Notes: generated by a model from the sequence alone, not told the origin. Shown: positions 44,485-54,788, counted from the stretch's first letter. The stretch is 64,000 bases of DNA from Marinobacter gelidimuriae (GCF_000372805.1 NZ_KB889908.1:695-64694); one strand, 5' to 3'. A program made the numbers and translations.

Positions 44485-44526
44485 CAGCAGGCCCGAAACC
44501 GTATTGCTACCGTTCCGGGCCTGCTG
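44485..44526 (-). terminator. Long inverted repeat between rplI and dnaB
   Basis: CAGCAGGCCCG pairs perfectly with CGGGCCTGCTG, and the inner AAAC/GTTT region adds pairs. On the minus strand it is followed by only a short T stretch, so it may attenuate rather than fully terminate rplI transcription into dnaB. Confidence 0.5.
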
Positions 44527-44581
44527 TGCGGCAATAAAGATCAGAACTGACCACTATTGCCTGATGCTGAACTGCTGCCGA

Positions 44582-45028
44582 TTACTCGGCAACAACCGCC
44601 AGCTTAACGGTTATGTACACATCGCTGTGCAGCTTGAGCTCAACTTCGTACTCGCCAACAGCCCGCAGCGGGCCTTCTGGCAGCAGAACTTCGCTCTTTT
44701 CTACATCGGTGCCGGAAGCGGTGATGGCATCAGCCACATCGCGCGCACCAATAGAACCGAACAGCTTACCTTCATTACCCGCTTTAGAGCTGATGGTGAA
44801 AGATGCGCCTTCGAGCTTTTCGGCGCGGGCTTGCGCAACAGCCAGTTTTTCGGTTGCGGCTTTTTCAAGCTCGGCACGACGCTCTTCAAACGCGTTCAGA
44901 TTGGCTTCAGTGGCCGGAACCGCTTTGCCATAAGGCAGCAGGAAATTACGGCCGTAACCGGATTTCACATTAACCTTGTCACCCAGGGCACCCAGGTTTG
45001 CAACTTTTTCGAGCAGAATAACTTCCAT
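44582..45028 (-). CDS. rplI: Large-subunit ribosomal protein L9
   Basis: L9 of 148 residues: N-terminal 23S-binding domain [35 protein letters not shown], a long central helix, and the C-terminal domain. ATG 45028 gives the family N-terminus and has GAGG upstream; the longer frame overlaps the DUF2232 gene and is rejected. Last gene of the rpsF-rpsR-DUF2232-rplI group. Confidence 0.97.
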   Translation of the reverse strand: MEVILLEKVANLGALGDKVNVKSGYGRNFLLPYGKAVPATEANLNAFEERRAELEKAATEKLAVAQARAEKLEGASFTISSKAGNEGKLFGSIGARDVADAITASGTDVEKSEVLLPEGPLRAVGEYEVELKLHSDVYITVKLAVVAE

Positions 45029-45048
45029 CTCGTTAACCTCTTCGTGCT

Positions 45049-45915
45049 TTATTCGACCGGTCCGGGAGGATTGATTCGCCCCCGAATATTCAGCCAACTA
45101 TCCACAAAAGCCAGAACTACTAACAGAATCATCAGGCTTGGACCCAGCAATACCAGCGCAACGTAAAACATCACCAACCATTGGCGGCTCAGCTTTTTAC
45201 GCGCTACAACACCATGAACCAGCGCCAGCCCGGCCAGAAACAGCGGGGTTCCCGCAGCCCAGGCCAGCAGCACGGTGTTCAACCCCAGCACGGGGCCAAT
45301 CACCATGGTGACGGCAAACACAACCGCAAATACCGGCGACAGGCGCAACCCGTGAAACTCTGTGCGCAAACCGCCAGGGTTGTACAGTGCTGCCTGCCAA
45401 CCACGAGCTAGCAGGGTCATACCTATGGCCAAAGCCAGATAGGTACCCGCCATACTGGCGCTCATGGTTTGCCGAATCACAGATTCCAGGTTGTTACCCA
45501 GCGACTGTGCTACGTCGGCGTTGTATTGCTGGTAAAACTGAACTCCGGCTTGCACCAGAATGTCCATCAGGCCGGGGTACAGCTGCGGCAGAACCAATCC
45601 TGTCACAATCGCCAGAAAAGTACCGCCACACAGAGCTTTGTCCCACGACGAAGTCACCCGCAACAGAGCTGTCATCAGCATCACTTCCAGCAACACGGCC
45701 AGAGCGGTAGGGTCTTGCCCAAACCAACTCCAGCCCAGTGCCGGCAGCAATGCCCAAAGGCCAACGTTCAGCCCCTGGCGAATGCCAAGCCGTAATATAA
45801 CCAGCCCGACAACCGCTGTGCCAACCCAGAAAAGCAGAGGTATAGCCGTAGTTAAAGCCGCTACCACGCTAGCCTGCAGGGGACCGCGCATTACAAATTG
45901 TGCCAGTGCACGCAT
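45049..45915 (-). CDS. DUF2232/YybS-like membrane protein
   Basis: Polytopic protein of 288 residues with about eight hydrophobic segments and no catalytic motif visible. A gene of this type is commonly found between rpsR and rplI in gammaproteobacteria, and YybS has a similar place in Bacillus. The function is not known. It is 25 bases after rpsR and 20 before rplI, so it is cotranscribed with ribosomal protein genes. Confidence 0.85.
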   Translation of the reverse strand: MRALAQFVMRGPLQASVVAALTTAIPLLFWVGTAVVGLVILRLGIRQGLNVGLWALLPALGWSWFGQDPTALAVLLEVMLMTALLRVTSSWDKALCGGTFLAIVTGLVLPQLYPGLMDILVQAGVQFYQQYNADVAQSLGNNLESVIRQTMSASMAGTYLALAIGMTLLARGWQAALYNPGGLRTEFHGLRLSPVFAVVFAVTMVIGPVLGLNTVLLAWAAGTPLFLAGLALVHGVVARKKLSRQWLVMFYVALVLLGPSLMILLVVLAFVDSWLNIRGRINPPGPVE

Positions 45916-45940
45916 GGTCCCAAGTCCTGTTTATCTGTTC

Positions 45941-46171
45941 TTAGTTATCGTGGCTGTCCGAATACGGCAGCAGTGCCAGGAAGCGGGCGCGCTTGATAGC
46001 GGTGGCCAGCTGACGCTGATAACGTGCTTTGGTGCCGGTAATGCGGCTAGGCACGATTTTGCCTGTTTCAGTGACATAACCTTTCAGGGTGTCCAGATCC
46101 TTGTAATCGATCTCTTTAACACCTTCTGCCGTGAACCGGCAGAACTTGCGACGTCTGAAAAAACGAGCCAT
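45941..46171 (-). CDS. rpsR: Small-subunit ribosomal protein S18
   Basis: S18 of 76 residues with the typical [65 protein letters not shown]. The zinc-lacking form (single Cys). It binds with S6 on the 30S platform; rpsF lies 25 bases upstream. Confidence 0.98.
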   Translation of the reverse strand: MARFFRRRKFCRFTAEGVKEIDYKDLDTLKGYVTETGKIVPSRITGTKARYQRQLATAIKRARFLALLPYSDSHDN

Positions 46172-46196
46172 AACGTAACTCCTTAACTCCGGTTAA

Positions 46197-46616
46197 TTAC
46201 TCTTCTTCGTCTGTGTCGTCAGCTTTTTTCTGGCTTTCGTCAGATTCGGCTGAGCGGCGCGGACGATCATCTCCACTTGGGCGGCGGTCTTCGCGAGACT
46301 CGGCAGTTTTCATCGGAGACATATCGGTAACAGCTTCATCACGACGCAGGATCAGCTCACGGATGATGGCATCGTTGAAGCGGAAGTTATGGGTCAGCTC
46401 GTCCATCGCGGTCTGTGAACATTGAATGTTCATCAGCACGTAATGAGCTTTGTGAATCTTGTTGATCGGGTATGCCAGGTGACGACGGCCCCAATCTTCC
46501 AAGCGATCTACCTGGCCACCATCTTCAGTGATGAGGCTGGTATAACGCTCGATCATAGCGGGCACTTGCTCGCTTTGATCCGGGTGTACCATAAATACAA
46601 CTTCGTAGTGACGCAT
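46197..46616 (-). CDS. rpsF: Small-subunit ribosomal protein S6
   Basis: S6 of 139 residues: [25 protein letters not shown] to HYVLMNIQ. The C-terminal tail is long and charged (Asp/Glu-rich after SAESRED...), as in organisms where RimK adds glutamates to S6. First gene of the operon; the 260-bp upstream region holds its promoter and the rlmB terminator. I see no clear S6:S18 leader motif. Confidence 0.97.
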   Translation of the reverse strand: MRHYEVVFMVHPDQSEQVPAMIERYTSLITEDGGQVDRLEDWGRRHLAYPINKIHKAHYVLMNIQCSQTAMDELTHNFRFNDAIIRELILRRDEAVTDMSPMKTAESREDRRPSGDDRPRRSAESDESQKKADDTDEEE

Positions 46617-46798
46617 GAATTCTCCCTACGGATTGAACAGCCTCTAGATTTGCGGCGGGCGTAAACGCCATCAATGTCGCATAACATAAAAGCAAGGAGG
46701 TGACAGCAGAACTGCCGTTTTTTTGCCAGGCCCGAAACTCTTTATCGGAAAGACGTTTGCCGGCGCTGGCGAGGTAATGCATTGCCTTTGTTGAGACA

Positions 46799-46826
46799 AT
46801 AAAAAACCACCCCGGAAAAGGGGTGA
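46799..46826 (-). terminator. Terminator after rlmB
   Basis: CACCCC/GGGGTG stem with TTTTCC loop on the minus strand, followed by a TTTTTTATT run. The remaining 46617-46798 region is the rpsF upstream region with no gene. Confidence 0.88.
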
Positions 46827-46878
46827 GGTATACTAGGCGGGTGCCGCCAGGTATGCAAGGATTGATAAGCTACTGCAG

Positions 46879-47622
46879 CTAGCCCTTAGCAGAACGCTGG
46901 CGCAAGGCCTCATAAAGACACACACCACTGGCAACAGACACGTTCAGACTTTCAACGTCGCCCACCATCGGAATGTTGATCAATTGGTCACAATGCTCAC
47001 GGGTCAACCGCCGCATACCCTTGCCTTCGGCTCCCATCACCAACGCCAGCGGGCCGGTCAGGTCAGCCTGGTGCAAGGTAATGCTGGCTTCACCCGCGGT
47101 GCCGACCAGCCAAACGCCCTGCTCTTGCAAGGTGCGCAGCAGGCGTGCCAGATTGGTCACACGGACAAAAGGTACGGTTTCTGCTGCACCGCAGGCAACC
47201 TTGCGGGCAACCGGCGTTAAGGTGGCGGATTTATCTTTTGGCACAATCACCGCCTGCACGCCGACTGCATCGGCGGTGCGCATACACGCGCCCAGGTTAT
47301 GGGGGTCGGTAACACCGTCCAGAATCAACAGAAACGGCGGCTTTTCAGAGTTTGCCAGCAGCGCCAGCAAGTCGTCTTCACTCCATTCCCGACTTTCGCT
47401 CACCGACGCAACAATGCCTTGATGGACACCGGCAACGCGGCTATCCAGCAGTTTTCGATGCACAATCTCCCAAGACACACCCAGGGTATCCAGCAGTTCG
47501 GTGGTGCTTTTTACCCGCTTATCCTGGCGGCCGGTTTGAATCCACACTTGCAGCAGCCGCTCGGGTTCACGCTTTAAGACGGCTTCAACGGCATGCCAGC
47601 CAAATACAAATTGCTCTGCCAC
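46879..47622 (-). CDS. rlmB: 23S rRNA (guanosine-2'-O-)-methyltransferase RlmB
   Basis: SPOUT methyltransferase of 247 residues acting at G2251 of 23S rRNA (E. coli numbering). The N-terminal substrate-binding domain precedes the knot motifs: [41 protein letters not shown] and [23 protein letters not shown]. Downstream of rnr, as is usual. Confidence 0.96.
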   Translation of the reverse strand: MAEQFVFGWHAVEAVLKREPERLLQVWIQTGRQDKRVKSTTELLDTLGVSWEIVHRKLLDSRVAGVHQGIVASVSESREWSEDDLLALLANSEKPPFLLILDGVTDPHNLGACMRTADAVGVQAVIVPKDKSATLTPVARKVACGAAETVPFVRVTNLARLLRTLQEQGVWLVGTAGEASITLHQADLTGPLALVMGAEGKGMRRLTREHCDQLINIPMVGDVESLNVSVASGVCLYEALRQRSAKG

Positions 47623-47639
47623 TGACGGTATTTCCTGCT

Positions 47640-47699
47640 AAAAAATTTTGGTAAATCTACCACCGCCTTGCGCGCACATTAAAGTCGGCAAGGTGGTGG
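47640..47699 (-). terminator. Terminator between rnr and rlmB
   Basis: A 12-bp stem (CCACC-CCTTGC with one mismatch) around a 16-base loop is followed on the minus strand, after about eight bases, by AAAATTTTTT. It lies directly upstream of rlmB, so rlmB would need read-through or its own promoter. Confidence 0.6.
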
Positions 47700-47733
47700 T
47701 CAGCGAAAGACTACAAGAAGTCAGCTGGGTGCG

Positions 47734-50295
47734 CTAGCTCTTGGGTCTGCGCTTGCGCGGCTTGCGCAATTCGCCGCCACTGGCATCGCCGTCGCTTGCC
47801 GAGGCTTTACCACCAGCAGCGCGAGCCGCATCGGCAGCCAGTTGATCACGGGCGGAGCCGGCGGCCGGCTTGGCCCGATCCGATTTCGGGCCTGCGGATC
47901 TGGAGCCGCGGCCCGCAGCTGGCTTGTCCGACTTACCACCGCGCTTACTGCGCTCGCCTTTGGCTTTACCGTCTTTCTTGCCACCTTTGCCACTTTTACC
48001 GGGATCTCGACCGGCGCGGCCGTTCACTTCAAGCGCATCGCGGTCGGCCTGGCGACGTTTTGGCGTGCTTACCAGCTCCAGGTCAATCTTGCGATCTTCC
48101 ATACCCACGCGCATCACTTTCACACGCACTTCATCGCCCAGGCGGAAACTGATGGCCGTGCGTTCGCCAATCAACCGGTGCTTGGCGTGATCGTGCTGGA
48201 AGTAGTCGCCATTCAGCGTTGACACGTGCACCAGGCCTTCGATATAGATGTCGGCAAGCTCTACAAAGAAGCCAAAACCGACAACAGCCGCAATGACGCC
48301 GTCGTATTCCTCACCTACATGGTCACTCAGGAACTCGCACTTCAACCAAGCCATTACGTCGCGAGTGGCATCGTCAGCGCGGCGCTCGGCCATCGACGCA
48401 TGTTCACCGAACTTCTCCATACGGGCGTAATCGTACGGATATTTCGCCAGTTCCGCGTCTGTCTGATCTGGCGCAATCACGTCTTTCGTTGGCTGATCTG
48501 CGTGAATGCAGGCTTTGATTGCCCGATGCACGATCAGATCCGGATATCGCCGAATCGGCGAGGTAAAGTGTGCGTAGCTCGAATACCCCAGGCCAAAGTG
48601 GCCGGCTTCTTCAGGGCTGTAAACTGCTTGGCTCAGGGAGCGCAGCATGACAGTCTGAATCACTTGAGCATCAGGCCGCTCACCGATAGAGCCCAGCAGT
48701 TGCTGGTAATCAGCCGACGTAGGCTTGTCGCCACCGCCAAGCTGCAACCCTAACTCGCCCAAAAACAGCCGCAGGGATCCAAGGCGTTGTTCCGATGGGC
48801 CATCATGCACTCGATACAGCGCCGGCATTTTGTGCTTTTTCAGGAAGCGCGCGGTAGCCACGTTGGTCGCCAGCATGCATTCTTCTACAATCTTGTGGGC
48901 GTCGTTGCGCTGCACCGGCACGATTTCTTCAATCTTGCGTGCGGCATCAAATACTATACGGGTTTCGGTGGTTTCAAAATCAATGGCACCACGCTCAGTG
49001 CGCGCCTTGCGCAGCAGCTTATACAGGCCGTACAAATTGTGCAGCTCGGGCAATACGGCGGAATACTGGTTGCTCAGCTCGATACCACGGGGGGACTCGG
49101 GGTGCTCCAGAATGTCGCTGACCTTGTTATAAGTCAGCCGCGCGTGGCTGTTCATTACCGCCTGGTAGAAGGTGTAGCTACTGATGTTGCCCGCGGCGCT
49201 AATGGTCATATCCGCCACCATGCACAGGCGATCCACTTCCGGGTTCAGCGAGCACAAGCCGTTGGACAACTTTTCCGGCAGCATGGGCACTACGTGGTCT
49301 GGAAAATACACTGAGGTGCCGCGATTCAGCGCTTCGTCATCCAGCGATGAGCCCGGGCGCACATAGTGCGACACATCGGCAATGGCTACCAGCAACCGGT
49401 AGCCACCGCGCGGGCGCGGCTCGCAATAAATGGCATCGTCGAAATCCCGCGCGTCTGCACCGTCAATGGTCACCAGCGCCAGTTCACGAATGCACACGCG
49501 GTTGCGCTTGTCAGCATCGGTGACCTGCTCGGAAATGGCCGCAGTTTGCTCACCGACCGCATCCGGCCAGGAATGGGGAATGTCGTAGGCACGAATCGCC
49601 ACGTCAATTTCCATGCCCGGAGCCATATGCTCACCCAGCACTTCGGTGACGCGCCCGGTGGGCTGACTGCGCAGGGTGGGCTGACGAATGATGTCGACCA
49701 CCACGTACTGCCCATGACGTGCCGCGCCAGCCATCTCATCCGGTATCAATACTTCGTGGTTGATGCGGGCGTTTTCAGGCACCACAAACGTAATACCGCT
49801 TTCTTTAAAGAAACGGCCGACGGTTTGCGTGGTGCGGTGCTCCAGCACCTCAACAATCGCGCCCTCACGGCGGCCACGATCGTCTACTTTGTCAACGCGG
49901 GCAACCACACGGTCGCCGTGAAACACCTGACGCATCTGGCGCGCGGTCAAAAACAGGTCGGTGCCATCACCATCGGGTGTTAAAAAACCGAAGCCATCTT
50001 TATGGCCAATCACCCGGCCGCTCACCAGGTCGGCTTCTTCGATGGGCAAAAAAGCGTTGCGGCGGTTGCAAATAAGCTGACCGTCGCGGCACATCGCAAT
50101 CAGGCGGCGGCGCAGGGCTTCAATGCTCTCTTCGGACGACTGCCCCAGTTCTTCGCACAGGGTTTCGTGTGTGGCCGGCGCACCCCGGTCTTTCAGATGC
50201 GCAAGAATGAACTCGCGGCTCTGAATCGGGTTGTCGTAATTCTGGGCCTCACGTTTGGCGTGGGGGTCGTTGGATGTCTTCTTACTGGAAACCAT
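47734..50295 (-). CDS. rnr: Ribonuclease R
   Basis: 3'-5' exoribonuclease of 853 residues that degrades structured RNA. Order: N-terminal HTH_12, two cold-shock domains, RNB catalytic domain with GADARDFDDAI (metal-binding Asp residues) and the ARFLKKHKMPALYRVHD and GYSSYAHFTSPIRRYPDLIVHRA blocks, S1 domain (YDGVIAAVVGFGFFVELADIYIEGLVH), and a long basic Lys/Gly/Arg tail rich in low-complexity sequence. AAGGA precedes the ATG. Confidence 0.97.
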   Translation of the reverse strand: MVSSKKTSNDPHAKREAQNYDNPIQSREFILAHLKDRGAPATHETLCEELGQSSEESIEALRRRLIAMCRDGQLICNRRNAFLPIEEADLVSGRVIGHKDGFGFLTPDGDGTDLFLTARQMRQVFHGDRVVARVDKVDDRGRREGAIVEVLEHRTTQTVGRFFKESGITFVVPENARINHEVLIPDEMAGAARHGQYVVVDIIRQPTLRSQPTGRVTEVLGEHMAPGMEIDVAIRAYDIPHSWPDAVGEQTAAISEQVTDADKRNRVCIRELALVTIDGADARDFDDAIYCEPRPRGGYRLLVAIADVSHYVRPGSSLDDEALNRGTSVYFPDHVVPMLPEKLSNGLCSLNPEVDRLCMVADMTISAAGNISSYTFYQAVMNSHARLTYNKVSDILEHPESPRGIELSNQYSAVLPELHNLYGLYKLLRKARTERGAIDFETTETRIVFDAARKIEEIVPVQRNDAHKIVEECMLATNVATARFLKKHKMPALYRVHDGPSEQRLGSLRLFLGELGLQLGGGDKPTSADYQQLLGSIGERPDAQVIQTVMLRSLSQAVYSPEEAGHFGLGYSSYAHFTSPIRRYPDLIVHRAIKACIHADQPTKDVIAPDQTDAELAKYPYDYARMEKFGEHASMAERRADDATRDVMAWLKCEFLSDHVGEEYDGVIAAVVGFGFFVELADIYIEGLVHVSTLNGDYFQHDHAKHRLIGERTAISFRLGDEVRVKVMRVGMEDRKIDLELVSTPKRRQADRDALEVNGRAGRDPGKSGKGGKKDGKAKGERSKRGGKSDKPAAGRGSRSAGPKSDRAKPAAGSARDQLAADAARAAGGKASASDGDASGGELRKPRKRRPKS

Positions 50296-50516
50296 TCGGA
50301 TCCTTGTTTGCTATCTGCGCCTCAGCGGCACAACTGTATTGAGTCAATGGGCGTTAGCATAACAGTATAACGCCGGTTCGCCGAAACTGCCTGATACACA
50401 GGCTTTATAAAGCAGGTAGAAAGCGCATCAGTATTTACACTTGGACACGTTCGTAACCCTTTTCTTTATAGCGCCAGAGAAGGCAAATAAACATCTCAGC
50501 CTTTTAAAAAAAGTGT

Positions 50517-50545
50517 TTGACAGCTTTTCGGCGAATCATTAAAGT
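50517..50545 (+). promoter_or_regulatory. Sigma-70 promoter of tRNA-Leu
   Basis: TTGACA and TAAAGT are separated by 17 bp, with the discriminator ACGCGCC, the same heptamer as at the tRNA-Met promoter. The tRNA begins about 75 bases after the expected start. The 330-bp rnr-tRNA gap shows nothing else. Confidence 0.88.
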
Positions 50546-50625
50546 ACGCGCCATCGGTTGAGGGCAACTTTAACTGGCGGCAGAACACTCTGACTTCCGA
50601 ACACCAGACATCCTGCGAATCACCT

Positions 50626-50712
50626 GCCGAGGTGGTGAAATTGGTAGACACGCTAGCTTCAGGTGCTAGTGCTCGCAAGGGCGTGGAGGTTCAAGTCCTC
50701 TCCTCGGCACCA
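50626..50712 (+). tRNA. tRNA-Leu (CAG)
   Basis: Class II tRNA with acceptor GCCGAGG/CCTCGGC, anticodon stem CTAGC/GCTAG around loop TTCAGGT, anticodon CAG at 50660-50662, a long variable arm (TGCTCGCAAGGGCGT), T-arm GAGGTTCAAGTCCTC and encoded CCA. The 50713-50894 stretch after it shows no gene. Confidence 0.96.
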
Positions 50713-50894
50713 TTTCTTTCCCCAAGATATGGTCTTATCGTAAAGCTCAACCGGACTGAAGCAATTCTGATCAAAACGCCGTTCCTTTTACACACAATGG
50801 GTACGAGACGTTTTTTGCGTTCAAATTTTGCCTATAAACCTCATAAAAACATCTACTGACGCAGAGACTCGCACGCCCGCAGAAAACCGCGCGC

Positions 50895-51572
50895 CTAACC
50901 CCCTTTAAGCTTTCGCGCTAGCCTCTCTTCCCCCCAGCGCGGCATCAGTTTCTGATTAACACCTAAGTGATCCAGCAAACGTGCCACCACAAAGTCCACC
51001 AAGTCGTTGATGGTTTCCGGATTGTGATAAAACCCCGGGCTGGCTGGCATGATGACAGCGCCCATGCGGGTCAGTTTCAGCATGTTCTCCAGGTGAACTT
51101 CTGAATAGGGCGCCTCGCGCGGCACCAGTATCAGCTGGCGGCGTTCTTTCAGGGCTACGTCCCCTGCTCTTTCTATCAGGTTGTTGCTGGCGCCCGTGGC
51201 CAGGGCCGACAGGGTGCCGGTGCTGCAGGGGCAAATCACCAGCGGGGCTTTTTCGCCGGAACCGGAGGCCGGCGGTGAAAACCAATCTTCGCGGCCAAAT
51301 ACCAATACCTGGCCGGGGGCTGCCTGGCTGTATTCGCTCAGGCACTGTTGCATGGCCGGCGGTGTACCGGGCAATTTCAGGTCGGTTTCGGTGGCAATCA
51401 CAATCTGCGCGGCTTTGCTGATCATCACCTGAACCCGACAGCCGGCAGCTACCAGGCACTGCAGCAGGCGCAGGCCGTAAGGCGCGCCAGAAGCACCGGT
51501 AAACGCCAGGTTGATGACTCGCGGGGCATCGTCTGTTGCTGCTGTATCACTCACTGCGGGCACCTCATTCAT
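50895..51572 (-). CDS. ubiX: Flavin prenyltransferase UbiX
   Basis: Makes prenylated FMN, the cofactor of the UbiD decarboxylase in ubiquinone synthesis. 225 residues; FMN-binding [69 protein letters not shown] are diagnostic. The N-terminal 16 residues are a non-conserved extension. Adjacent to mpl, as in Pseudomonas. Confidence 0.96.
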   Translation of the reverse strand: MNEVPAVSDTAATDDAPRVINLAFTGASGAPYGLRLLQCLVAAGCRVQVMISKAAQIVIATETDLKLPGTPPAMQQCLSEYSQAAPGQVLVFGREDWFSPPASGSGEKAPLVICPCSTGTLSALATGASNNLIERAGDVALKERRQLILVPREAPYSEVHLENMLKLTRMGAVIMPASPGFYHNPETINDLVDFVVARLLDHLGVNQKLMPRWGEERLARKLKGG

Positions 51573-51610
51573 GCACGGCTTGCTCCAATTCTAAGGCGGC
51601 GTAATTTGGA

Positions 51611-53005
51611 TTACCCGTTGATACGCTCGATTTCAGCCATCAGTCGTTGATGAATGCCGCCAAAACCGCCGTTGCTCATAATTACAATGTGGCAGGGGCT
51701 GGGCAAGTCTGCCATTACCCGCGAAATCAAATCGTCTACTGATGCTTCTACCCGGTGCAAGCTACTGTCGGCGTTGGCCTGTTGCCAGCGTTCAACCAAT
51801 TCCGGCAACCAGCTCGAATCGTTCAGGTTGGCCCAGAGCACGCGATCGGCGGCTGCCGCGCTGGGCAACAGGGTGTCGCTGTGTACGCCCTGTTTCATGG
51901 TATTGGAACGGGGCTCGATCAACGCCAGCACCGGCTCGTCGCCCACCTGCTTACGCAAGCCGTCCAGGGTCGTGGCGATGGCTGTGGGGTGATGGGCGAA
52001 GTCGTCATACACCTTTACGCCATTAATGTCCGCCAGCAACTCCATACGCCTTTTTACTCCGGAAAAATGGCACAACGCACTAATGGCGTAGTCTGGAGTA
52101 ACACCCATATGGCGCGCTGCGGCAATGGCCGACAGGGCGTTACGCACGTTGTGTAGGCCGCTGTGGGACCACTTTACTGCGGCCACCGGCTGCTCGTGGC
52201 GCAACACCATGAAATGGCTGCCGTCGTCGCTCAACAGCTCGGCTCGCCAGTGGCTTGGACTGTCGGCTTCGCCACCAATAGACAGCGTTTGCTGCGGGGT
52301 CCAGCAGCCCAGGGCAATGGCGTTGTCCAGGTGGCTATCCAGCGTCGGGCGCAGAATCAAGCCCTGGGACGGCACGGTGCGAATCAGGTGATGAAACTGG
52401 CGCTCGATGGCTTCCACGTTGTCAAAAATATCGGCATGGTCGAATTCCAGATTGTTCAAAATCAGCGTGCGCGGGCGGTAGTGAACAAACTTCGAACGCT
52501 TGTCAAAAAACGCGCTGTCGTATTCATCGGCCTCAATCACAAAAAAGTCACTGCTGCCCAGGCGCGCAGACACCGGCAAATCTTTGGGTACGCCGCCCAC
52601 CAGATAACCGGCGTCAAACCCGGCCTGCTCCAGTATCCACAGCAGCATGGCGGTGGTGGTGGTTTTGCCGTGGGTGCCGGCTACCGCCAGCACCCAACGC
52701 TGGTGTAACACTTCCCGCGCCAGCCATTCGGGGCCGGACATATAAGGAATATTGCGGTTAAGCACCTGTTCCACTTCGGCGTTGCCACGGGACATGGCGT
52801 TGCCGATCAGCACCAGATCGGGCCGCGGTTTGAGGTTGTCAGGGTGGTAGCCTTCAATCAGCTCGATGCCCTGAGCTTGCAGCTGGGTACTCATGGGCGG
52901 GTAAACGCCTTGATCAGAGCCAGTCACCTTGTGCCCCAGTTCACGGGCCAATACAGCCAGGCTACCCATAAAGGTGCCGCAAATACCCAATATATGAATG
53001 TGCAT
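51611..53005 (-). CDS. mpl: UDP-N-acetylmuramate:L-alanyl-gamma-D-glutamyl-meso-diaminopimelate ligase
   Basis: Mur-ligase-family enzyme of about 464 residues that recycles murein tripeptide onto UDP-MurNAc. N-terminus HIHILGICGTFMGSLAVLARELGHKVTGSD distinguishes Mpl from MurC; Walker A is AVAGTHGKTTTTAML. ATG 53005 has AGGAGG eleven bases upstream and starts the conserved region; the longer frame is not needed. Divergent from the phosphofructokinase gene. Confidence 0.95.
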   Translation of the reverse strand: MHIHILGICGTFMGSLAVLARELGHKVTGSDQGVYPPMSTQLQAQGIELIEGYHPDNLKPRPDLVLIGNAMSRGNAEVEQVLNRNIPYMSGPEWLAREVLHQRWVLAVAGTHGKTTTTAMLLWILEQAGFDAGYLVGGVPKDLPVSARLGSSDFFVIEADEYDSAFFDKRSKFVHYRPRTLILNNLEFDHADIFDNVEAIERQFHHLIRTVPSQGLILRPTLDSHLDNAIALGCWTPQQTLSIGGEADSPSHWRAELLSDDGSHFMVLRHEQPVAAVKWSHSGLHNVRNALSAIAAARHMGVTPDYAISALCHFSGVKRRMELLADINGVKVYDDFAHHPTAIATTLDGLRKQVGDEPVLALIEPRSNTMKQGVHSDTLLPSAAAADRVLWANLNDSSWLPELVERWQQANADSSLHRVEASVDDLISRVMADLPSPCHIVIMSNGGFGGIHQRLMAEIERING

Positions 53006-53169
53006 GAAACCGACCGCCTCCTGATAAAAACACTGCCAAGCGTCCCCCATACGCTGCGGTCCGTCAAGCATGCGCTGCTGACCGTTTCGGTTTTACCGGT
53101 CATGAAAATTGCCGGTAATTGGCGTATCATGCGCGCCATCGTCAAATCAGTGAGAGGCTTACCTGCCAG

Positions 53170-54432
53170 ATGGCCATTAAAAACGCATTCTATGCACAAT
53201 CCGGTGGTGTTACCGCCGTTATAAACGCCAGCGCCTGTGGCGTTATTCAGACCACCCGCCGGCACCCGGATAAAATCGGCAAGGTGTATGCCGGGCGCAA
53301 CGGTATTCTCGGTGCGTTGAAAGAAGAACTGATCGATACCAGTCTGGAGTCCGATGGCGCCATTGCCGCGCTGATGCATACCCCTGGCGGTGCTTTTGGA
53401 TCGTGTCGCCACAAGCTTAAAAATATTTCCGAAAACCGCCGCGAATACGAGCGTTTAATTGAAGTGTTCCGCGCCCACGACATCGGGTATTTCTTCTATA
53501 ACGGCGGCGGCGATTCTCAGGACACCGCTTACAAGGTATCGCAGATCAGCGAAAAAATGGGCTATCCTATTACCTGCATCGGTATACCCAAAACCGTTGA
53601 TAACGATCTGCCCTTCACCGATTGCTGCCCGGGCTTTGGCTCGGTTGCCAAGTACATTGCCATCTCCACAATGGAAGCCAGCCTGGACATCAAATCCATG
53701 TGCGAGACCTCCACCAAGGTGTTCATTCTGGAGGTGATGGGCCGTCACGCCGGCTGGATTGCTGCATCAGGCGGGCTTGCCGGTCAGAGCGAAGGTGAGC
53801 CGCCACACATTATTCTGTTCCCGGAAATTCCGTTTGATCGCGAGGCCTTCCTGGCCCGGGTGGACTTTTGCGTGAAGGAATACGGTTATTGCGTGATTGT
53901 TGCGTCTGAAGGCGCCCAATATGAAGACGGCCGCTTTCTGGCTGAAGCCGGGGCCAGAGACGCCTTTGGCCACACCCAACTAGGCGGCGTTGCACCCGCG
54001 CTGGCAAATCTGATGAAGCAGGCTCTGGGCTACAAGTACCACTGGGCCGTAGCCGATTACCTGCAGCGCAGCGCGCGCCATATCGCCTCGGCCACCGACG
54101 TAGAACAGGCCTACACCGTCGGCAAGGCAGCGGTAGAAATGGCGATTGCCGGCAAGCAGGCGCTGATGCCCATCATCGTTCGCGAGCAGGCCAAACCTTA
54201 TCGCTGGAGAGTGGGCGAGGCACCGCTGAGCGACGTGGCTAACCAGGAAAAGAAAATGCCGATTCACTACATCACCGATGATGGCTTCGGCATTACCCAA
54301 GACTGCCGCGACTACCTGAGCCCGCTGATTCAGGGCGAGAGTTTTCCACCTTTTGAAAACGGCTTACCAAAAGTAGCCAAACTGAAAAACCAGCTGGTAG
54401 AAAAGCGCCTTAAAACCGCATTCGAGCTCTGA
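53170..54432 (+). CDS. pfp: 6-phosphofructokinase, probably pyrophosphate-dependent
   Basis: PFK-fold enzyme of 420 residues. The nucleotide/PPi loop is FYNGGGDSQDTAYKVSQ and the substrate motif PKTVDNDLPFTDCCPGFGS, followed by EVMGRHAGWIAASGGLA. Acidic residue after GGG and the PKTVDND signature are the pattern of PPi-dependent rather than ATP-dependent PFKs, so the reaction is likely reversible. ATG 53170 starts the conserved N-terminus. Confidence 0.88.
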   Translation: MAIKNAFYAQSGGVTAVINASACGVIQTTRRHPDKIGKVYAGRNGILGALKEELIDTSLESDGAIAALMHTPGGAFGSCRHKLKNISENRREYERLIEVFRAHDIGYFFYNGGGDSQDTAYKVSQISEKMGYPITCIGIPKTVDNDLPFTDCCPGFGSVAKYIAISTMEASLDIKSMCETSTKVFILEVMGRHAGWIAASGGLAGQSEGEPPHIILFPEIPFDREAFLARVDFCVKEYGYCVIVASEGAQYEDGRFLAEAGARDAFGHTQLGGVAPALANLMKQALGYKYHWAVADYLQRSARHIASATDVEQAYTVGKAAVEMAIAGKQALMPIIVREQAKPYRWRVGEAPLSDVANQEKKMPIHYITDDGFGITQDCRDYLSPLIQGESFPPFENGLPKVAKLKNQLVEKRLKTAFEL

Positions 54433-54536
54433 GACAACCCTGCCGCACTGCCCGCTTCGCCGCCAAATAAACGACTCTGTGGTTGAGCGGCAACTGAGCC
54501 AACCAGATCGTGAGTGGAATGAACAGTTAGACGTAC

Positions 54537-54788
54537 TTAATGCTCGGCTGTTTCTTGCTGGCGTACAAAAGTGGAAAATTCGTCATAGCCGCCAATGTGC
54601 TGCTCACCCACGAAGATCTGCGGCACGGTATATACAGGCTTGCCGATTTTCTGTGCAATATCCGCTTTAGTAATGTCTTCCTCAATCATGTCTACCCATT
54701 TAAACTCGAAATCACGAGCTTCGCACAGACGAATGGCCCCTACGCAGAAACCGCAACTGGTACGACCAAAAATTGTGACTTTTCCCAT
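54537..54788 (-). CDS. GrxA-like glutaredoxin with a CGFC active site
   Basis: Glutaredoxin of 83 residues. VTIFGRTSCGFCVGAIRLCEARDFEF and KPVYTVPQIFVGEQHIGGYDEF closely follow E. coli GrxA, but the active site is Cys-Gly-Phe-Cys instead of Cys-Pro-Tyr-Cys. The cis-Pro (TVPQ) and GG glutathione loop are intact. It probably reduces protein disulfides or glutathione mixed disulfides; the CGF portion recalls the Fe-S-binding CGFS class. Upstream leader has diverged CAAGC repeats (54789-54852). Confidence 0.9.
   Translation of the reverse strand: MGKVTIFGRTSCGFCVGAIRLCEARDFEFKWVDMIEEDITKADIAQKIGKPVYTVPQIFVGEQHIGGYDEFSTFVRQQETAEH

Noticed and set aside
46525-46782. Minus-strand ORF of 85 codons upstream of rpsF
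   Set aside because: It runs through the rpsF leader into the rpsF coding region in another frame, with no recognisable protein features.
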